Positions 57,750 to 64,000 of a DNA stretch of 64,000 nt are shown here, piece by piece. Below the pieces are notes generated by a model. The model did not search any database, was not told where the DNA came from, and worked only from the letters and a program-made list of their open reading frames with translations. The translations under genes and the position numbers were made by a program. The DNA lies in contig PTFA01000012.1 of the NCBI GenBank assembly GCA_003342895.1, forward strand, positions 7,054,252-7,118,251, given 5' to 3'. How positions within the stretch are numbered: position 1 is the first letter of the stretch; every line of letters starts with the position of its first letter. This DNA is from Casuarius casuarius (Eukaryota; Chordata; Aves; Casuariiformes; Casuariidae).

Positions 57750-59489
57750 TATATTGCTCAGGGACAGGAGTACTAGCCAAAATAAGCGCTTAAAGAGCCT
57801 TCTGCATCCCCAAAGAACAGAAATATCTATGTAAGTGCCCAATAGCTCTATTCTAGCCACTCTAAATGAGACCACCTCTGTTCTTTTGCTCCAGTTTTGC
57901 ATGTGTGTAAGTAAAACCACTCCTGTCGGTAAAGATAGTACCACAGTGAATATACCCAAAAGGATCTAATTCAGGTATTTTCTACATTTTCAGTGATTCA
58001 AGTGAAAATTCATTCAAATTAAATGGATGATCTTTTCCTATCCTGAATTATTTAGTGTAGTAGACTTTTAATATATTTAATATTCATATATTAAAAAAAA
58101 ATGCGGATGTATTATCTGCCAGGACCACTTCTGCTCCTCTGCGAGAAAGTTTGCTCTGAACTTCAGAGTGCTTTCCCAGCAAACAGCCATGGCAATTATG
58201 ATGGATGCATTTGTTTAACACATAAAATGAGGCTTATGAATCAAACGCCCACTCTGAAGTTATGACATTAGCCCAGGAGTATTCTTGTCCTTTGGTCACT
58301 TTGTTTGCTGTAATCTCAACTTGGAAGGGGAAGGAAATAATTTGTATGGCAATAATTTGCAGCCACTAGACATGCAGAACAGGCACTAAAAAAGATTGAC
58401 CAATGACTACGAATTAGCAAATTATTTCTATCTGTTTGAAAGGGAGTCCTTATAGATACAACATATTCTGACGCTCGCTGATTCTGCAGAGCAGGTGGGC
58501 ATCTTCTTGCCATCTGCTGGCATTTCTAAGTCAAGAGCCCTTGAGGAAGTCGCTGGTGCAACACTAGGCTGAATGAGTAATTATGGACATTAATCAGGAA
58601 CCGCAGGAGAAGAAATGAAGGTTTTTTCATAGGCTTTTGGTGCGCAATTGTTTCTGCGGCTTCAGAGCATCAGGCCTTACCTCACAACGGCTACAGTGTT
58701 TTTCCTCAGAGCTTCTAGTTGAGTAACTTCTTTTCGGTTTGCTTTGCAGAACAGATACTTAGCAGTTATGTCTTCAATTCAACAAGTTCTTAACGTTCGT
58801 GCCAAGGAAAAAGGAGACTGCATGAAGAGGTACTTCCTCTTTGCACTAGAATTGACTAAAAAGGGCAGAAAGGAATGAGTTTCTGCAACCCTGATGCAGA
58901 AACCTTTCAGTGGTTTGTTCATGTAGTAACCAGGCTTTCCAATATGCCTGTCCTGGGTACGACAGCAGCCTCCAGGCATAGCCGTGCTGTTTTTCAGGAG
59001 TGGCCTGTACTTTCACGGCAGCACTGCTGCTTCTGCTCCTTCCTCTGACCCCGCGCAGGGCGACGCGCAAAGGCGGGCAGCACGCAGGCCGGTAACCACG
59101 GGGGACGAGCGGCATTGCCTTATGCTTCGCTGCTCCTGCAAAGCATAGGGCTCAGGACAGGATGCTGCCTCAGACTGCCGCGATCCCAAATCCCTCGTCC
59201 TTCCTAATTTACACCTGAAGTGCATCTGATTTCCAGAGGCCTCAGTGAAATGCGCTGAATATGAATCAGGCTCATTACTCCCGTACGCCAGGTGGGTGGT
59301 TCCCCGCTGTCTGCAGTAGCTGGCATGGTAATAGCACCCTGACACAAATTGCCTTTGGTAAGAGCGAAGTCAACACAGAAATTTGTCAAATGTTAGGTAT
59401 TGCCCAGGAGACTAAATATCTCAGTTCTGCCCAGGACTTCATAACATACAGACAGCTAATATAGGAGCCTAAAGAGAGGATTAGAAGAA
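57750..59489. other. Intergenic sequence with a small CpG cluster at 59030-59200
   Basis: The only notable part is a short GC-rich patch at 59030-59200 with several CpGs (GCGACGCGCAAAGGCGG). The overlapping minus-strand open frames there (58846-59115, 59013-59345) are unassigned. Confidence 0.45.
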
Positions 59490-59635
59490 CTCTGTTTTAA
59501 TCCCACATGTTCTAGGACAAGCAACTTAATCACCTTCATTTCCAGGGTCTGTGAAATGGGGATAAATAATATTTATCTCACGAAGCCACTGAGGTATATA
59601 AAAGTACTTGTACTAAAAATCATTTATAAAGTATC
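59490..59635 (+). repeat. MIR-like SINE / L2-class fragment
   Basis: In order: CTCTGTTTTAATCCCAC, GGACAAGCAACTTAATCACC, TTCATTTCCAGGGTCTGTGA, AATGGGGATAAATAATATTT, ATCTCACGAAG, TTATAAAGTATC. This follows the MIR consensus order ('gggttcgaatccc ... gggcaagttacttaacc ... tcagtttcctcatctgtaaaatggggataataat ... acctcatag'). Old and diverged. The plus orientation agrees with MIR as usually written. Confidence 0.6.
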
Positions 59636-60900
59636 ATACTTTACTAGCATTTGCCCATTAGCATGAAATTGGTTTTCAAACTGTTCTTGGCTCTTGTATG
59701 GTTTTGGTTTCAAGCCAGAGAAACATATTTTTGTCTTCTGTTTAATTTGTCTTTGCCCGTTTACTTTAAGGCTTGTTCTTCTGCATGAAGTTTCAGCTGG
59801 GAGCTCCACAAAAATGCATATGTTTCCTATTTGCTGTCTGTGATACAGTGAGCTGTGCAAACAGACTTATGTCAGTGGGCACGTTGCCACTCAGTGTGGA
59901 CGGATGCTACATATTTGGCTTCTAAATGTGCTTCTCTTATTTAGTGTGGATGTTGCCTTTCTCCTTATGCCAATGTTTCATTAAAACACAAACATCATAG
60001 ATGGAAATGTAAAATTTCAAAGAAATCTGCAGTCAGCATAATTAGGTTTTAGTGCTGTGTAAAATACCATGTGCTCTTATTTGTCATAACTTGAGTTACC
60101 CTAGAGATCAAACTCTAGGCACAACATAACATATTAAAGCAAAAAATAAGTTCCCCAGGCTGACTTGACTCTCTTGAGCAGGCCACGGCCATAAAGATGT
60201 TTCAGATCCTGGGCTTATGCATAGGCCTGCCTTATTTTGATCTTAGTTTAGAATATCAAAAGCAACTGCTATCTAGGGCTTAAGACTCAGAGCAGCCAGA
60301 GCTGGAGGAGCTTACATGAATATAGCTTTTTATTATATGTTGGTGTGCTCCTGTGATGGAAACTAAGAGCCATTTCTGTACTCTGCCTCCTGTTAGGCTC
60401 CAGGGATGTTTCTACATGTGAGAATGTCCTGGAGTTCTGCACCCCTCTATTTCACTGCAATTCACTAAAGCCAGTCCAGAACTGATGTTTGAAAATCCTG
60501 CTCAGCCCTTTTTCACGTTGTTAAGTTTTTGCCCTTTCGCTGTCACTATGGGAGTTTTCATACTGGGGTTAGTCACGGTACTGTATTTGTTGAGATGTCA
60601 GCAATTCTTAGAAAAAGACTTTGAAATTAACATTCAAAGATTGTCAAAGTAAACAAAATATATTTAGAGTTGCACTGTTACAAGCAAGGAGAGAATTGTC
60701 CTTATCTAAGTAATACTTAAGCTCTTATCAGATTAGGCATCTACTGCAATATAATCAGTTTATGAAGTGGAGCCACTGTGATGCTAAAAAAGATACTGAT
60801 GTTAAAAAGATGTATTAAGTGTACTATACATGCATAGCACTCAAATTAAAATGCATTTGAAATAATTAATTTTCAGATTTAATTAAAATGATAAATTCTA

Positions 60901-60981
60901 AGGACTCAGTCCTGCACACTTAGGCACATATTTGAATTTGCCTTTAAACTCACATAAGAAATGATTTGATGGGTAGGGCCT
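60901..60981. repeat. Possible second palindromic amniote repeat copy
   Basis: GGACTCAGTCCTGCACACTT followed by AGGCACAT, and ending GGGTAGGGCCTGA, resembles 'gatcctgcaaacactta.gcacatg ... gggcc' repeats of the same class as the 54.4 kb element. Very decayed. Confidence 0.35.
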
Positions 60982-61338
60982 GAAAAGATTCAACTTAAGT
61001 TCTACAGGTACAAATAATTTATTTCTATTTTTTTAATTGTAAATGATTTTCCTGAAATATGCCCTTTTTCCTTTCTAACTTAAATTTTAGGAAGCGATTA
61101 AATTCCAGATGTTATCTTAACCTTTCTCTTTTGTGGTTTATTAAAGGGAGGAAGCAATGAGATTAGATGAAGTTGATACAACATGTGATCTTCAAGTCAT
61201 CTTGCAAACATATGCCAAAGCATCTTAGGAATGATCTATACTCACTTATACCTCCTTAACCAGCATTTGTAAACTTGAGTTTCACAAGACAAGGAATTTT
61301 TAAGATTTTGATTGCTCAGATCTTTAAAATATGGAGAT

Positions 61339-61377
61339 TTGTGTGTGTGTGTGTGTAGAAGTGTGTGTTTGTGTGTA
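61339..61377. repeat. (GT)n microsatellite
   Basis: Perfect GT run followed by interrupted GTGTGTGTTTGTGTGT. Confidence 0.95.
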
Positions 61378-63821
61378 TTCACTGTGCATGCAGACTCTGC
61401 TGCTTGTCTAGCTGCCGTCAAAAGGTTTTCCTTGTACAGCTGCATGACCTACTGTCCATACGTCCGTACTTTGGACAGCTACCACCAAAAATTTTTCCAT
61501 TGCTGAAAGGAAACTCTAATTATAAGAGGAAAAGGAGGTTGTTTAAATTATGTCACAGACTAGTCCTTTCTGAGGTTTCATCCTCTGGTGAAAAAGTACT
61601 TGCTGCAAGCTGACCTCCGCTGTTACTGTCTGAGCTCATGGTCTCAATATGGCTAAAATTCCTGCATCAGTATCCGTGATTCTTGGTACACAGAGCACTC
61701 TCCGCTACGGTTTCCTGCACCTAGCCAGTTTTTTTTTTCTTTTTGACAGGTGAAAGATTGGAGGGCAGGCAACAGGTGAGATCAGCAGTGTATTTCTTCA
61801 AGTCCAGCATGGCAGAGAGAGCTGTCTGTTGCTAAACAACGCATTTTGGCTTGCGACAAGAGAATTAAGTTACCCGAGCACAGCATCCACAGCTCCAAAC
61901 TGCTCGATGGAGCTGACCAACAAGGCTGTAAACCTGCCACTACAAATCACCATACAGAGGAATTACCAGTATGAGGAAAAAATAACAAAAAAAACCCCGC
62001 AACTGTCCTTTACCCAGGAACCTTAGGCCATTCAAAAACAAGATGCTCTAACAAGGTTTAAACATCTCTCCTTTCATCAAAATTAGGAAAACAGAGAGAT
62101 ATAAACACCTACCATCCATGACAGCTTCTCTTTAAACATGAGAAACACATGCAGAAGCCAACTGCTGGCCAGATAGGTCAGTTTAGAGTGTCTTGCTTTT
62201 CTGCGCCAGAGTTATATTCGCTATAACTTGCCTGCTGACATGCCCCACACACAGCTCATCCTTCCTTGAGATTACCCAAGCACAAGCACGTTGCAGCAAT
62301 GAAAATGCACCTGTCCACATGCTTTGAAAATGCCTGTTTGTGTCCCCAGCTGGCTGTCTGCCTGATTATTTACCTTAGGATAAGCTTTTGAAATTTTTGC
62401 CCTTAATCTTTGCAAAATAATTCTGTATCTTGGCTGGAGAAAATTATCGTGAAAGTGCTTACTGCTATTAATAACTGCATAGGATTTGAACCAGCATCTC
62501 CAGATGCTGGTAAAGGTTGCCGGTCCTTTGCATTTTCTAAGTCATGGGTCACAAAAGTACCCTACTGAACTGAAAGTATCAAAAGCAAATCTCTGCCTGA
62601 AAAAGCGGTGATGGTAAAACGGCTGACCCCTGAAAAATGTCATTGATAATGGAAATATTAGCATATCCCTAAGCAGAGCTCTGCTACTAGGTATCTATGT
62701 AATAACCTCTGTTGTGTCCAATTATGACACTAAATCCATTGAATCTCTTTTGTACTTAGTAGTTTCCTGCTTCATTAGCTCCTGATCCCTCCATCAGCTG
62801 AGTGATTTCAAACATTAGGGGTTCATATTTGCAGTATTGGTTTTTGTAAATGCCAGGAAGGATAAACACGAGCACAGTCCTCTTCTATTTGGCAGATTTA
62901 CCTCAAGAAATCCTCTGTGATTTGTGCTGCAGTGCCTGGGAGTGCTGTGATTTATCCTTGCATCCAGGTGGCTCTTACAGTAGCTGTGGGTATTATAGTG
63001 TATATTTAAGGGGGAAAAAAAAATCTTATGGATAAGGAGACAATTTGTATGGTTAAAGGAATCATAGTGGCAAGCCAGGCTTTCATTGGCCTAATCTAGT
63101 TACGTAGCCTATTCCCTGCAACTCTTCTGTTGCTGCTTCCTTTATAAGACCTGACAGCCATGATGGGTTTGGAGGAGTAAATACATGCTGCCGATGCTTA
63201 AGGAATTTTTTTCTTGCTATCATCATATTTATCAGGCTAAATGTGATGCTGGATATATTCCCCTTCCCAGGCTGATAACACTAGCACGACAGCGCAAATG
63301 TCACCCCCTCTGCCTCCAGGGACAATCCTGTAGTACACATTTGGCATTTTAAAAATTTGCTTCATATGGCTCAATGAGTTCAAGTGCACTCTACAATGTG
63401 AGGCAGCAGCTTGGGTAACAACTGCAGTATATGGGTTGCATATAGCAATAGTTTTCTCTGATATTATTCACTTTGAACTGAAAAGAAAAAGAGCTCTTTT
63501 CTCCTACTTCCTACTGCTAAGTAAGCTCGCTGTTCTGCCTAAACGGGGCACTTTGGGGAGCCCAGGCCATGTGAGAAAACAGGTTCTCTCTTCCCCTGAT
63601 TTCCGTGAATTCGGAAAGTAGCTCCTGAGAAAACTTTCCCAGTTTCAAATGAGACAAATAGTGATTGCTCTTCCTTTTTTATCGTAAGAAATCGCCTACC
63701 TAATATTTTGGATTTATGCCAGTTGCTGACCACTGCGTTTATGTTGCCTTTCGTGAAGCTCTCTTTCAAGTATTGCAGATAAAAAGTCCAGCTTCATAAG
63801 ATACGGGGTCCTTAGCCTTAC

Positions 63822-63946
63822 CTGCTAACCTTACCTTATTCATGTTATCACATTCATTAAGGGATTCTCGGCCCTGCCAAAAGCCTTAGACCCCTCGTGT
63901 AGGATCAGCTCATTGGTATGCTTGAAACGATGCAGAAAGTCTTGAT
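63822..63946 (-). other. Candidate exon with tandem donors at the window edge
   Basis: On the minus strand a pyrimidine tract with TTCTTTCAG ends at 63947. It is followed by 112 bases to the donor consensus ATAAG|GTAAGG (exon end 63835) and 125 bases to a second, GCAG|GTAAGG (exon end 63822). All three frames between acceptor and first donor contain a stop, so it would be non-coding or terminal. A 52-codon frame runs from the window edge through the acceptor (…SDQDFLHRFKHTNELIL…) to a stop at about 63841 and matches no protein I know. Confidence 0.3.
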
Positions 63947-64000
63947 CTGAAAGAACCGAGGGAGCATCCGGGGAACTGGGAGAAAGTTGTCTTAACCCGA

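Larger units (their letters stand above)
59636..63821. other. Intergenic AT-rich sequence
   Basis: It contains the repeat at 60901-60981 and the GT microsatellite at 61339-61377. An X-box-like GTTGCTAAACAAC is at 61828-61840. No exon was recognised. Confidence 0.45.

Noticed and set aside
50000..64000. PAM (peptidylglycine alpha-amidating monooxygenase) coding exons downstream of the CpG island
   Set aside because: I looked for the signal-peptide exon and the conserved copper-binding region and found no matching translation on the plus strand.
1..64000. CRISPR arrays, operons, tRNA or rRNA genes
   Set aside because: No regularly spaced direct repeats with unique spacers, no bacterial gene organisation, and no cloverleaf or rRNA segments were found by eye.

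Overview
The window is vertebrate nuclear DNA, most probably from a bird. It has AT-rich sequence with GC-rich CpG islands, spliced exons with GT-AG junctions, short introns, few and badly decayed CR1 LINE copies, and scattered ancient amniote repeats. No prokaryotic, organellar or viral gene organisation is visible. The species cannot be named from this sequence alone.

One protein-coding gene can be supported. It is the 5' part of SLCO4C1 (OATP4C1, an organic anion transporter), on the minus strand from the right (start codon at 13714) to the left edge. Coding exon 1 is 13498-13714, exon 2 is 7480-7743 and exon 3 is 1758-1952. All three junctions are canonical and in phase 1. Together they encode about the first 226 residues: the N-terminal cytoplasmic tail, the first four membrane segments and their loops. 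The remaining exons lie beyond position 1. Exon 1 sits in a CpG island (about 13230-14240) holding Sp1-type boxes, a (CTC)n tract and, just inside intron 1, a four-run G-quadruplex motif on the coding strand.

From about 15.3 kb to 64 kb I find no coding exon I can identify. This stretch holds two decayed CR1 fragments (16.5 and 36.9 kb), several candidate ancient repeats (MIR/L2-like or palindromic MITE-like, at about 34.2, 43.0, 52.3, 54.4, 59.5 and 60.9 kb), microsatellites, a GC-rich repeat-like block with a terminal hairpin (23.25-23.70 kb), an isolated GC-rich block (30.2-30.6 kb), and a large CpG island at about 48.6-49.98 kb. That island is preceded by an almost perfect RFX X-box (47920-47933) and carries strong splice-donor consensus sites on the minus strand. 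In other amniotes PAM lies upstream of SLCO4C1, so the island could be a PAM promoter region or the start of a lncRNA. That is inference, because no PAM coding sequence was recognised. At the far right edge an acceptor-like site and two tandem donor consensus sites on the minus strand outline a possible non-coding exon.

I see no convincing undescribed multi-gene system. The most useful leads are the 48-50 kb island with its X-box, the possible divergent transcription at the SLCO4C1 promoter, the 23 kb repeat with its hairpin, and the edge exon candidate.
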